A DNA stretch of 64,000 nucleotides from Emergomyces orientalis (taxonomy: Eukaryota; Ascomycota; Eurotiomycetes; Onygenales; Ajellomycetaceae), in assembly GCA_002110485.1 (NCBI GenBank), contig MOWL01000003.1:434001-498000 (forward strand), given 5' to 3'. This document shows, piece after piece, positions 13,107 through 23,892 of the stretch. The notes under the pieces were generated by a model. It saw only the letters and a program-made list of their open reading frames with translations, was not told the DNA's origin and ran no database searches. Position 1 is the stretch's first letter. Each line of letters opens with the position of its first letter. Position numbers and translations under genes: made by a program.

Positions 13107-15542
13107 ATGGAATCAGACAGCGGTGTGACCGTGTCGAATAGCCGCACAGAGATAGCATCAAGCGGGGAAATTGGCAAAACGAACGGCCATGGCCGAGTCG
13201 AAGAGTTTGAAGAATCGCCAGCGAAAAGGATAAAATTAAATGAACAAGCGGTTTCTGATTCGCAAACGGCAACGAAGAGTAATGTTGAAAGAAAGAAAGG
13301 CATTGCGCCGGTAAAGAAGGAGTGAGCTCTTTTTCTTTTTCTTTTTCTTTTTTTTTTTTTTTTTTTTCCTATTTGTGTTTGGGTACCAATCCTATCAACA
13401 GAATCGCATTTTATGCGGTCATCTACATGACATACCAGTTATTGCTAACAAATAATGAAAAGGTACCTCATCGAGATTTCTCAGAGCACAATCCAAGCTT
13501 CCCCAAGAACTATTCCGGATGACGATGCTGCGGAGGCTGCGAAGCATCACGAACAAGAGGGCAACAACAAGCAAAGGGGAAAACGTGAGAAGAAAGGTGG
13601 ACAAAATGCTAATCGTAGATTTGGGCGCTCTCAAGATGAGAAACAGCTTTGCCAAACGGTTGCCTATCACTCTGAATTCTCACCCAACCCTTGCTCCTAC
13701 GGCAAATCCTGCAAGTTCGAACACGATATCCGCAAATACTTGAAAGATTACAAAAGGGCAGACTTGGATACCTTTGGTGGTGTTTGCCCCGTATGGGAAG
13801 CTAAGGGAAGATGTCCTGCTGGTTGGAAGTGCCGATTCGTTGGGTCACATATGGCTGAGAAGGAAACGGCGGATGGGAGGAAGGAGTTAGTGTTGGTGGA
13901 AGATGCGTCTCGCATGAAAAGCCCTACCTCAGCGAACGGCATCGGAATTGATGGAGCAGTTAACGTCGTTTCTACGGAGGCTAAGTTTGCTTTGGCTAAA
14001 AAGAAATACCAAACTCCCAAGGCTGACTCCTACACAATTTGGATCGAAACGGTCTCCAAAGAAGTCGAAAAGAATCTCCACGGGCGCAACCAGGACGAAA
14101 CTGACCCTGACCCTGAAAGGACTGATAGTCAGCGAGTTTCTGATCCAAAAGATGAAAAAGAAGATAATAGGGCGCAATATACAGAACCTCCATTCCTACC
14201 CTCTGAGAAGAGACGGCTATATTTTGGCCCTGAAACCCCTGTCCTGGCTCCACTTACAACGCAAGGCAATTTACCCTTCAGACGTCTCTGCGTTGATCTT
14301 GGTGCCCAGCTTACCTATTCGGAAATGGCTATGAGTATGAACTTGGTTCAGGGCTCGAAGTCTGAGTGGGCTCTGATGAAGGCGCATGAGTCCGAGACAT
14401 TACCCCCGACAATCAATTCAAACCAGACCATCGTCAAGGACTACGACAATTCCCGTGATCTGAAATTCGGAGCTCAAATTACTGGAAACAAGCCGTGGGT
14501 GGCACTCAAAGCTACTGAGGCGTTATCTGCGCTATGCCCGCAACTACGTGTAATCGACATGAACTGCGGGTGCCCGATCGATTTGGTTTTCAGAGAAGGC
14601 TCCGGATCTGCGCTACTCGACCACGCGTCGAAACTGGAAAAAATGCTGAGAGGAATGAACGCTGTATCTGGAGAGATCCCCATAACCGCAAAGATCCGAA
14701 TGGGGACCAAGGATTCAAACCCTACAGCCACGAAACTGATTGAGAGGTTAATTCGGGGTGGTGTCGAATCTCATGAAATTGGCAGGGGCCCTGCTGGCGT
14801 TGCTGCGATCACTTTGCACGGTCGTAGTCGTCAGCAGCGATACTCGCGCCAGGCGGACTGGGGTTATATCTCCCAATGTGCAGCATTGGTTAAACGTCTT
14901 AACGAACACACCGACATCGGAACCGATACCATCAAAGAGCCCGATGCGCGATACCAGCCTTCTGCGGGTAAAGTGTTCTTCCTCGGAAACGGCGACTGCT
15001 ACTCCCACGAAGATTACTTCAACGGGATTCAAAATTCAGGCGTCGATACTGTCATGGTTGCCCGTGGGGCGTTGATGAAGCCGTGGATTTTCGAGGAAAT
15101 TGAAAAGGGCCAATATCTCGACAAGTCTGCCTCTGAGAGATTGGCGCTCGTGGAGAAATTTGCAAAATATGGGCTTGAAGCGTGGGGGTCTGATGAGTAT
15201 GGTATTGGCAATACGCGCCGCTTCCTGCTTGAATACTTGAGCTTTACGCATCGATATATTCCCGTGGGTTTACTGGAGTATCTCCCCCCGAGTATCCAGG
15301 ACCGCCCACCTGCCTGGAAAGGTCGCAATGAATTGGAGACACTTCTTGGAAGTGATAATTATAAAGATTGGATTAAGATTTCGTATGTCTTGTTTCCTTC
15401 AAATGACAGTCTTTTTTTTGGAAATGCTTTACTAATTGTCCATGCCACCTACAGAGAAATGTTTTTGGGTCCAGCTCATAAAGATTTCAAATTCGAGCCG
15501 AAGCATAAGTCGAATAGCTACGACATTGTTGCTGAGGGTTGA
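13107..15542 (+). CDS. DUS3: tRNA-dihydrouridine synthase 3 (CCCH-Dus3)
   Basis: FMN- and NADPH-dependent enzyme that reduces uridine 47 in the variable loop of tRNAs. Exons 13107-13321, 13463-15382 and 15455-15542 give 740 residues. The start is the ATG reading MESDSG; an upstream in-frame TTG is not needed. An N-terminal basic segment (SPAKRIKL) precedes two CCCH fingers: CSYGKSCKFEH near residues 149-159 and CPVWEAKGRCPAGWKC near 180-195. The TIM-barrel domain starts near LAPLTTQGNLPFRRLC. The catalytic Cys lies in MNCGCPIDLVF near residue 442, followed by the GSGSALL helix. FMN-site motifs include KIRMG, ITLHGRS, FLGNGD and MVARGALMKPWIF. The end reads EMFLGPAHKDFKF. Intron 1 carries a TTGCTAAC branch site. 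Intron 2 is 72 bases and stays open in frame. Confidence 0.95.
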
Positions 15543-16141
15543 TATGGGATAGATATGGAAAACAGCTGGCTGTTTATTGAATGAAGCTTGTCACAATAGT
15601 GGCTGCATACCCCAATATAGCGACATATAAAGTAGAATATTTCGGAGATGAAATTTTGTAAATATATGTTCTGGACACGTTTCCTGTTCAAACCAAAATT
15701 AAAAATAGAATTAAAATGCCAGGAATTATATCACATATGTCATTGCATTCTGTAACTTGTCTGCCTATTTGGCTTGAAGCGATATAGGGCAAGCGAAGTC
15801 ACATGGAGCTGTCCCAAATGTGCCAACAAAAGCCAATCAGCCTCGATGACGTCTGTTTTCCCTCCAAGCTTGTTTTACTGCAAATTCTCCCAACTGCTCC
15901 CATCCAACCACCTCACCAAACACTAACAACAATCGCAGATAAAAAGGAGCCCCATCCCTTATTCTACCTTGGGGCTTTGGATCCTTTCTGTAAGAATCAG
16001 TTCTGTCTTTATCCTTTTTAATGTGTCTTGGTGACAGAAGCTAACTACGACAAAAAGGAGAGAGATAGAAATAGCTTGTCTGCAAAACGAGCTCCCAACT
16101 GTGGCAGAAACTGTGTGCTACCGGTTGAAAAAAACGCAAAG
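15543..16141. other. Intergenic, DUS3 to BAP31
   Basis: A 0.6-kb tandem spacer. The first half is AT-rich 3' UTR-like sequence; the second half is CA/CT-rich leader ahead of the BAP31 start. No gene, tRNA or repeat recognised. Confidence 0.5.
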
Positions 16142-17137
16142 ATGACTCTCTATTACAGCCTTGTACGTATTTCCTCGCCGCGTTTGATCCATTCGTCTTT
16201 GTGTCCGCTCTGGTTAAGAAGCGCCCGTGGCGGAAGATCCGGGCAGTTGGGTGCAGCCATTATGTTAGAAATTTACAAACAGGTGCTAATGTAGATGTGG
16301 TTTGCTTGTTATAGGTTTTCCTTCTCCTGGTGGTTGAGATGGTCATTTTCGTTGCCCTCATCATCCCGCTTCCATTCACCGTGAAAAGGAAGCTGTTTAC
16401 TTTTATCTCTGAAAGCCCTGTCATAGCGAAACTCCAGTATGGCATGAAGGTATATATCTTTTAATTCTTATTCTTTGAGTCTCTACCCTCAATTCTTTAC
16501 TCGAAAAGAAAAATTAGGAATTGACATACGTGGTGCTTTACAAGATTACGTTTATCTTCATCCTTATCCTTTTCATCGACAGCGTTAACAGAGTCTACCG
16601 TGTGCAACTTGAGTTATCCTCCTATTCAAAGGAAATGGGTGGACCTGGGTATGTATCAGTATTTTCTTTCGTCAGCCTCACGCGCTCTTCCCACCCACCC
16701 GGGTCCCCCAACGAGAACGTTTGGCTAATCACCTTTTCTTCTCCCCAAGTCGTAGAACTGCCGCCCTGGGCTCCGAGCGGATGGAGGTCCAGGCACGCAA
16801 ATTCTACTCCCAACGCAACATGTACCTCTGCGGATTTACCCTCTTCCTCTCCCTCATCCTCAACCGCACCTACACCATGATCCTCGAAGTGCTGCGCCTG
16901 GAGGACAGAGTGAAACAACTTGAAGGCGACAAGAGGGCTGGGGGCAAGGAGTCGGTCAAATTGGCTGAGGCGGGTGATGCCGGTGAGATTGGTCGCCTGC
17001 GCAAGGAACTCGAGGCTAGGGAGAGGGATGTCGATGCGCTGAAGAAACAGTCTGAAGGCTTGTCGAGGGAATATGAAAAGCTGAGTGATCAGGTCTCGAG
17101 CCAGAACCCTGATTTTACGCCCAAGAAGGACCGGTAA
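16142..17137 (+). CDS. YET3: BAP31/Yet3-like ER membrane protein
   Basis: B-cell-receptor-associated-31-like ER protein, a three-pass membrane chaperone that sorts membrane proteins. Exons 16142-16162, 16315-16449, 16545-16648 and 16756-17137 give 213 residues, and all phases agree. The first exon codes only MTLYYSL; the next continues VFLLLVVEMVIFVALIIPLP, the family's usual start. Three hydrophobic spans lie near residues 7-27, 46-64 (ITFIFILILFI) and 104-124 (MYLCGFTLFLSLILNRTY). A charged C-terminal coiled coil follows (about 130-195). The protein ends KKDR, a KKXX dilysine signal for ER retrieval. Yet1, Yet2 and Yet3 cannot be separated by eye, so the symbol is a best guess. Confidence 0.93.
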
Positions 17138-17758
17138 ATATCAATGGGGCTGGGTCGCCTTAGCGTTTGTTGGATGTTTTTGCAAAAATCGAATTTCCAC
17201 AAACGTGATGGAAAATTGGGTGGGTAATATGGATTGGTTTCGAGGGGCAGATGTCGTTCGAGCTGAATTATAATGCCTAGGTGGTCTTATAGTGTTTGCG
17301 CACTTGATGTGCGTAAAACACACAAGGATTCTGATAGAAATGGGATTGTAGTTTTTGAAAGATGAGGGAGGGAGGTGTAGCGAGTTAGGATTTTGGGGGG
17401 GGTTTTTTTTCAAGTATTTACTGCAGCGGGTGGACTGTGCGACCTCTATATTTTCCGATTTTGCAAGTATGGGGGTATATGTTGCGGAATCAAATGGAAG
17501 CATAATCATTAAGAATCCTTTTCTCACAAAAATTATGGTTTATTTTGCTTAATTGGGAGTTACCCTTCTTACGCCTTCCCTAGTTTACTGTATGAGAATT
17601 CTAATTACCCCGTACAGGATACTAATATGTGCACCCTCTGTCGACATGGGGGCAAAGCCGGGAAATAAATATGAATTGAGAAGCATGTAAAAAAAAAGGG
17701 GGCACACAATATTAATACATCATCGAAAGTCAACCATAATGCAAAATAAAAAGAGACT
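17138..17758. other. Convergent spacer, BAP31 / MDM12
   Basis: A 0.6-kb gap between two convergent 3' ends. AT-rich, probably the two 3' UTRs. No gene or RNA feature seen. Confidence 0.5.
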
Positions 17759-19099
17759 TCAAACAAGAAAAGTCCAAAAACTCGGGTATACAAATTCCTC
17801 CTCAAAAATCCGGCGCACTTGCTCAAGCACAAACTTCTCCACCTTACCCACATTCTTCAACGCCTGCTTTCCATTCTCCTTTCTGCCAATTTCGCTCTCC
17901 ACTCTGATTTCACGTAATAGAGAAAGGTGTTTCCGTCGTGGAGAATTTGGTTCCAATGTATCCCCCCCGCCACCACCAGTTTCGGGGCCAATTAAGGCGT
18001 CTGCATCCTCCGGCGAGAGAAAGCAGAAATGTATTCGTCGTCGAATATACGCGACGACAGCTACAGCGTCAAACGTGAGGCCTGTAATGTTGAGTTTTAA
18101 CGGTAGGCCGACAAAGCTGGGCATTGGGTAGTCAAGGAGGATCTCTGCAGTTAATGAAAGACTAATATTGCCTGCATATTTCGTTCGACAAAAAACTTGG
18201 AAATCCTCAGCTTTTTGTTCGCGCATTCGGCGAGGGGGAGCATCGTCGGGAGAAGGACCAGGTACAGCAGATGGAACGTTGGATTCAAGGACTTGCCCCT
18301 GATCACTGCCTGCTATTGCTTGTGAGGGATGGGAATGGCGGGGACCACTGTTGCTCATCGAGCCACGTGAAAGTAGAGTATTTCCAGTATTCGCAGTGGA
18401 CGGTCGGGATGGGGCAGAGTCAGGTTCAACATCTGATCGACGACGAGAAGGCCTTGCTCCATAAATGTCACGAGCCTGCTCATTACCGAAAGGGGAGTCT
18501 GGCCATCTGCCCGAAAACGGGTTGCCCCGTGCCACAGCTCCGAGTGGTGTCTGCGAGCCTGAAAGTCCACTCAGAGGCATGTAGTATCCCAGGTTCGAGG
18601 TACCCCCAGGTATACCCGGTGTTCCCGATCTAGGAAAAAGATACGGGTTTATATCTCCGAAATTGATGGGGGACCGGAGAGGCGGGATCCCAGCACGTTC
18701 TTCGCTCGCAGGCATTCGTAGAGATTGGTTGAAGCCCATCCTGCCGTGCATCTGGTCTTCAAGACTGCCTGGAGAATTTGGCCGCCACGAATCTACCCTA
18801 CTTTCATATCTATCAACCGGCTCCCGCGCTGGAGACTGCTCCTCCGAGCTTTCAGACTTATCTTCATCATCATCATCATCATCCTCCTCGTAGAAATCAG
18901 GGAATGGGTCGCTGAGATCGCGGATTTCGAGTTCTGGAGGTATCGTACCAAAATCGAAGGAAGTGACTTGCACTGAGCGGATGAATCTGGGTAGAACTAT
19001 CTGCTGAAATTTATCATGTATGAATGAGCGGATGCGCTCCGCCAGAAGCTCGCCATCTGGACCAGAGGTGGCACGCTCCCAGTCAATATCAATGGACAT
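17759..19099 (-). CDS. MDM12: Mdm12, ERMES complex subunit
   Basis: Soluble subunit of the ER-mitochondria encounter structure, a lipid-transfer tether. Single exon, 446 residues, close to the family's usual length in filamentous fungi. The start is the ATG reading MSIDIDWERATSG, the conserved Mdm12 N-terminus; a GTG one codon upstream is not used. The SMP lipid-binding fold is visible in parts: the N-terminal portion (FIHDKFQQIVLPRFIRSVQV, then FDFGTIPPELEIRDLSDPFP) and a C-terminal portion (LSLTAEILLDYPMPSF, LPLKLNITGLTFDAVAVVAY, IRRRIHFCFL). Between them sits an acidic and Ser/Pro-rich low-complexity insert (about residues 75-310), typical of fungal Mdm12. It ends EEEFVYPSFWTFLV. It faces the BAP31 gene tail to tail. 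Confidence 0.96.
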   Translation of the reverse strand: MSIDIDWERATSGPDGELLAERIRSFIHDKFQQIVLPRFIRSVQVTSFDFGTIPPELEIRDLSDPFPDFYEEDDDDDDEDKSESSEEQSPAREPVDRYESRVDSWRPNSPGSLEDQMHGRMGFNQSLRMPASEERAGIPPLRSPINFGDINPYLFPRSGTPGIPGGTSNLGYYMPLSGLSGSQTPLGAVARGNPFSGRWPDSPFGNEQARDIYGARPSRRRSDVEPDSAPSRPSTANTGNTLLSRGSMSNSGPRHSHPSQAIAGSDQGQVLESNVPSAVPGPSPDDAPPRRMREQKAEDFQVFCRTKYAGNISLSLTAEILLDYPMPSFVGLPLKLNITGLTFDAVAVVAYIRRRIHFCFLSPEDADALIGPETGGGGGDTLEPNSPRRKHLSLLREIRVESEIGRKENGKQALKNVGKVEKFVLEQVRRIFEEEFVYPSFWTFLV

Positions 19100-22000
19100 C
19101 ACCCGAGACTGCCCATCCGGAAAGTTCTGACAATTTTAAGGTCTGCGTGCATGCTCATACGAATTGCCGGATACACAAAAACAATTGCATGGACAGCTAT
19201 CTAAACGGTCTTTTTTTGTCCTTGACTCCACACGTGCTTTTTCAAGAGGTTCGTTGACCTTCGTCATATCACGTGGCAAATACCTGATGAGTCATCATAA
19301 GGTATATCATGTGACACCACAACCACCCCCGGGCCCTGAGGAATCCAACTTCCCCTGACAGATATATTGCATACAATACTCCATGGATATTCTGTACTGT
19401 CCGTGGGTACCAGGCAATGTGTTGAGAACCAGCAACCTCCACCGGGACGATCGGTTACTATTTCAAATCCATGTCAAACAAAAAGAATGTTTGGTGATGT
19501 TGTCAACTCAAGCTGGCTAGGCTGAGACCCATCTGTGATGTTTACTACTAGTACAGTTGGGCAGATGTTTTCCGAGATATACTCTTAGGTATCTTTTGGG
19601 CATTCCGAATGCATCCAGAAATAGTTCATTTGCATTGGCTATAAGTCTCGAAAATTGCGAGAACAGCACCATGATTTCTGGTGTATGCACGAGGACGCCA
19701 TTGGCTTTATCGCGAGGCATGCGACTGAGTGTGCTAAACCTATGTGGGTTTCGAAGCCTGGTTTAGGTGACCTTGTCGCCCATGAACTTCTTGTTTCGCC
19801 TTAAGCTCCAATTTCTTTGGAATGAAATGCAGAGTTGGCTCGTAGCTTGTACCCGTCATCAACGGATGCTCCTAGAGCTATCCACCACATTCGCCGCATT
19901 GACCAAACTTGTGGAGATTCCTACCGCTATCATACCGTTACCGATCCAACAATTCAGCTTTTGCTTCAAAATTAGGATTCTGATGTATCATAAAATTTTT
20001 TTTCAACTGTTGATCCTTTTGGCATTCGTCGTAAGCGCTTATGACGCCATTCTTCTCACGACTGCCACTCCGGTTCGGCCTGGAACTTCCCCTTTCGATT
20101 GTGGATGGCCGTTCCGTGTCTTCGCTGTGGTTTTTACTGGCATGCAACAAAGACGATCCATATTTTCAGAGGAGTTCCATAGTGGTGGGGTTGGAAGATG
20201 CGTTTACATCACATCGGAGAATTTTCTGGCTCGCTTGGCTTGCAGATGCCCAAACGATGAGCATCTACGGAGTAGATGTACATTCTAGTGGGCTCTTTAA
20301 CTTGCATCGTTTTGCACACTCTGGAGATCCGTACCATCCAATACGCGAACGCTGTGGAACGTTGACCAAAGGTACGCTAACTATCATGGCTATCCAAAAA
20401 ATGGCTTGCATTACAGTAGCTAATAATTGACACCCTTCCATCCTGCATCTGTATCACCAACCAGATGAGAAGGTCGTATACAAGTCAACTTCAAAAAATG
20501 CGTAGCTGAGCTGCTAAACGATTAGCTGTGCATGTGGGAGCTTTCATGCGAACAGGAGAATCCGTCACAAACTTTACGCAGACAGAACTTTGAGTGTATC
20601 TGTCAAATTCGCGCCCGAACGGTCGGCCATCATTCAATCAACCAGTGCGACGAAAAATATTTGTCTCCCCGTGTTTTAATCGGCTTCTGAACTAGTTCGC
20701 AGATTAACCTAAGGAAAGTCCAGCTGTCACGCATTTACCCCTCCCCACAACTGTTGCGATTGCGATGTTGCTTTAGTGACATGCTGTTGAATAGAGGTCA
20801 AAATTCCCCTCTACCTCCGCGCCTGACCTCACAAACGAGACGATGCCTGACAGGGCCATGAACGATCACATGACTTGTTTTCTATGCTGGATCTGATGCA
20901 GGGTGCCTGGGGTGACCGCCACCGACCAGATGCATTCGGCCTGTCAAACCATCTCAAACTTAATATTTTTTGACAGTTGGCATTGAGCGACTGGGCTAAT
21001 CTACACTCTGGGATACCATTTGGTTTAAGGCTGCCAAGTGACCATGGCGGAATTCAGACTACTGCCGTCTTCGCTCGAAACTTAACAATCCTGCTTCCAC
21101 AGCCAACTCTTCCTTTCGCCTGAAATGCCTTGTCTTTGACACCCTTTATTATTTATTATTCCCCTAGAAAATCCCACGTACTCATCACTTACCGCACCCA
21201 GATTGCATCCTACATATTCCTCCATTTCAAACCACTTTGTCATTATTTTGGCTTCTTTCACCCGATTGGCATATAGCACATGTGTTGTTTGGGGAATGAA
21301 CAGCTATGGGAAACCCTCACAATATAGTGCAGAGAGATTGGCAAGACGAGAAAAAGCAAAAGGCAAAGTAAGGCAAAATATGTCGCCGCGGGGAGAGTTG
21401 GGAGAAAATCTCATTCTAACAAACTTGTAAGCGGCAATAATATGTTATCGCATCTGCATCGACGATACTACATTCATTTCAGGCACATAAGTCAGCCAGT
21501 CTAATATCCCGGCCCCGCCAACTGAACACCGACAGACCTTTGGATTCTTGCGGCCGCTTCTTTTCAACATAAACAACCATGTCTAGCCGTGTTATTTCCG
21601 ATGGGAAAGAAAACCTCGAGTAACATCGCATTTTTCCACAATCGGTGCTACTTATGGCATACTCAACCTAGTTTGATCTTGTATGGCGGCCTCTAATTAT
21701 AGCAGTTGTAAATCCTATCTCCCAGCTTTTCCTCAAATCAGACCGCGTATTCGAAGACATTCCGGATCGTTTTTAGACCTGTGTGGTTGCTAGCAATGGT
21801 CAGATCAGGTAGATACGCACTATCAAGATCCCGACGACCAACCTTGCCTTATCCGGCGTTGTTTTATGTTCACTGATGGATAACATCACTCCACCCAGTA
21901 CAATGAGAACCTTATCTTCCTACTACATGTCTTCCTACATGGTCCACACGAATAGCAAGGTATTCATTTTATATGGTTCTGGGTTAGTAATTGCCGCTCA

Positions 22001-23673
22001 GACGATAAAGTAGCCAAACAGGCCTAACGGGACTACGAAAAATGGGCTGAGATGACACCACGTTCAGAATGAAATAACCACCAAGCGATTCGAACGCGAA
22101 GCTGCCAGTTTTTGCACTTACGTTTCTTTGCTTTTTTGTGCTTGGTGTTGGGTAGCAGAGAGAGAGAGAGAGAATAAACTTAAATGAACTAAAACATGGC
22201 GAAATAAGCGGCCTAATCCATTTGGCATTTGTGGCCTCTCAGAGGTCACAGCATGACCTTTCACTATTTATCTAAAACACCCCACTGCGGCGTATATTTG
22301 TTGAACTTAGTACTAAACCCATGCTGTGCCGCAAGATCTACGTGCAGGCCACATATTACAGACCTGGCTTGCGAGACCGCCGGCCGAAACAAAGTAAGAG
22401 TTGATTTGCCGCAAACTTTAATTTTGCCATGTTGGGCTTATTGAACAATTAGCTAACTGGCTATCTACACTCACATTGGCCAAAATATCTATATAAAGTA
22501 TGCAGTAATTTACTCAACACACTGAAGACTACGGGATTTGACCTCTACGCCACATCAACCGCCGAAATTCGTGCTGGAGCTCGTTATTTCATTGCAGACT
22601 ACACTTTAAAACCGACGACGGGCCGTGCCGCTCTGAGGCTTTGAGCTAGCTCATTTCATCTCGTCATTAGTCGTTGAAAAATCGCAACTGGAGGTGGATA
22701 TAGTAGCGGTGAATATTTGTACTCTGTCAGAAAAAGGGGGGGTGGGGAGCCATCACCAGATTGAGGCTAATGCTTAGGGTAGTAAATAATTGAGGCATAC
22801 GGTACATTTATTGGAGAATGCATAAGTTATTGTTGATCAAGGGCTTTGAAACGGAGTTGAGCGGTATGCAGGAAGCCGGAGTAATGATATTCCTAGATGC
22901 ACGAAAACGGCGTTTATAAGGAAGGGAGAATGCAATATCTTTAATGTCGGCTGCTTGAAGTTCTTTACTTTTACTGTACTGCGTGGTTTTGGAACCGAGG
23001 AAATCTCTAATATTGAAGCTGTGTGTGCTAGCAAAGAGGATGGCTAAAGAAAATGTAATTGTATCTTATTAATGAGCAGGACGTTCCCAGACAAGTTACC
23101 AAGCTGCGGGTAGTTAGGCATGAAAAGCAACAATGTCCCGAAATAGGAATGGTAAGGCACCGATACAAAACTAAGGTACAAAAATCAGAAGGTGCAGCTT
23201 CTCACTGAGACAAAAGGGTTGGGCATATTAGGCAGTGAACCGGAAAAAGTGATATCGCCTTGGAGAGGCAGGGAAATGGCAAGCAGGGAGACCTCGTGCA
23301 AGGCGGAAACTGAGGATATTTGAATAAAGCTGAGTTGGCAATGAATTTCCCTAATTGTCGAGATTTTCACTCCTGAGCTTCGTGGATACAGCTGCTAGAA
23401 AGACCGGAAGGGAGGTGGGCGTGCGTGGGATACTTGAAAAAAGCCGTTCGGAACCAGGTTATCAATGACCCTAGAGCCCATTCGACTACCAAATTCATAA
23501 ACTCGCCACGTAAAAAGATAACCGATTGATAAGGAAAAAGTCATGGAAAGGCCGAAAAGAGGAGGCGTTAGGGCTCGGGACACATGGCAGCGGGCCAGGT
23601 TTTTATATCGGCAATGGAATGCTTATAGTTTCAGTGTGCTACAGAACTCTTAATGAATGAATGATCTTTGGTT
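19100..23673. other. Gene-poor spacer
   Basis: 4.6 kb with no gene I can support. It starts with the MDM12 promoter. Scattered open frames (for example 19517-19720 minus and 19767-20288 plus) have protein-like patches, but no domain, splice logic or codon pattern that convinces. A (GA)n tract lies near 22157-22172. It may contain unrecognised decayed genes. Confidence 0.45.
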
Positions 23674-23892
23674 CTAGGGCAAGTCTAAGGGAGGAGCAAT
23701 AATATGATACCTTGGAGAACCACCGTGATTTTCGCATTTTCCAGGTGCTTTTCTCGTTTTGTCGATCACATTTTTTCCTTCTCCCTGCTTGTCCGTTCCC
23801 TCTTTTGCTTTACATTCTGGGCACACGACCACGCCGACCCGCAATACGCAGCCGCACGTGTACTCGTACCACCATTGAGTGCAAGTGCACAT
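23674..23892 (-). CDS. Small cysteine-rich protein (hypothetical)
   Basis: A 72-residue open frame starting MCTCTQWWYEYTCGCV at the ATG at 23892. Seven cysteines fall in an ordered pattern: C-x-C at residues 2-4, CGC at 13-15, CPEC at 24-27 and a single C at 53 in KCENHG. No signal peptide is visible, so this looks like a small intracellular metal-binding or zinc-ribbon-like protein. From memory, many ascomycetes have short proteins beginning MCT with a CGC or CGH motif, and this resembles them; their function is not known to me. The frame could continue into a further exon, because a GTATCA donor-like site lies near HGGSPR. The Lys/Glu-rich middle is not low complexity. Existence as a gene is moderately likely. 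Confidence 0.5.
   Translation of the reverse strand: MCTCTQWWYEYTCGCVLRVGVVVCPECKAKEGTDKQGEGKNVIDKTRKAPGKCENHGGSPRYHIIAPPLDLP

Noticed and set aside
19767..20288. 173-codon plus-strand frame in the spacer right of MDM12
   Set aside because: Mixed hydrophobic stretches but no domain, no splice support and competing open frames; left as unexplained spacer.
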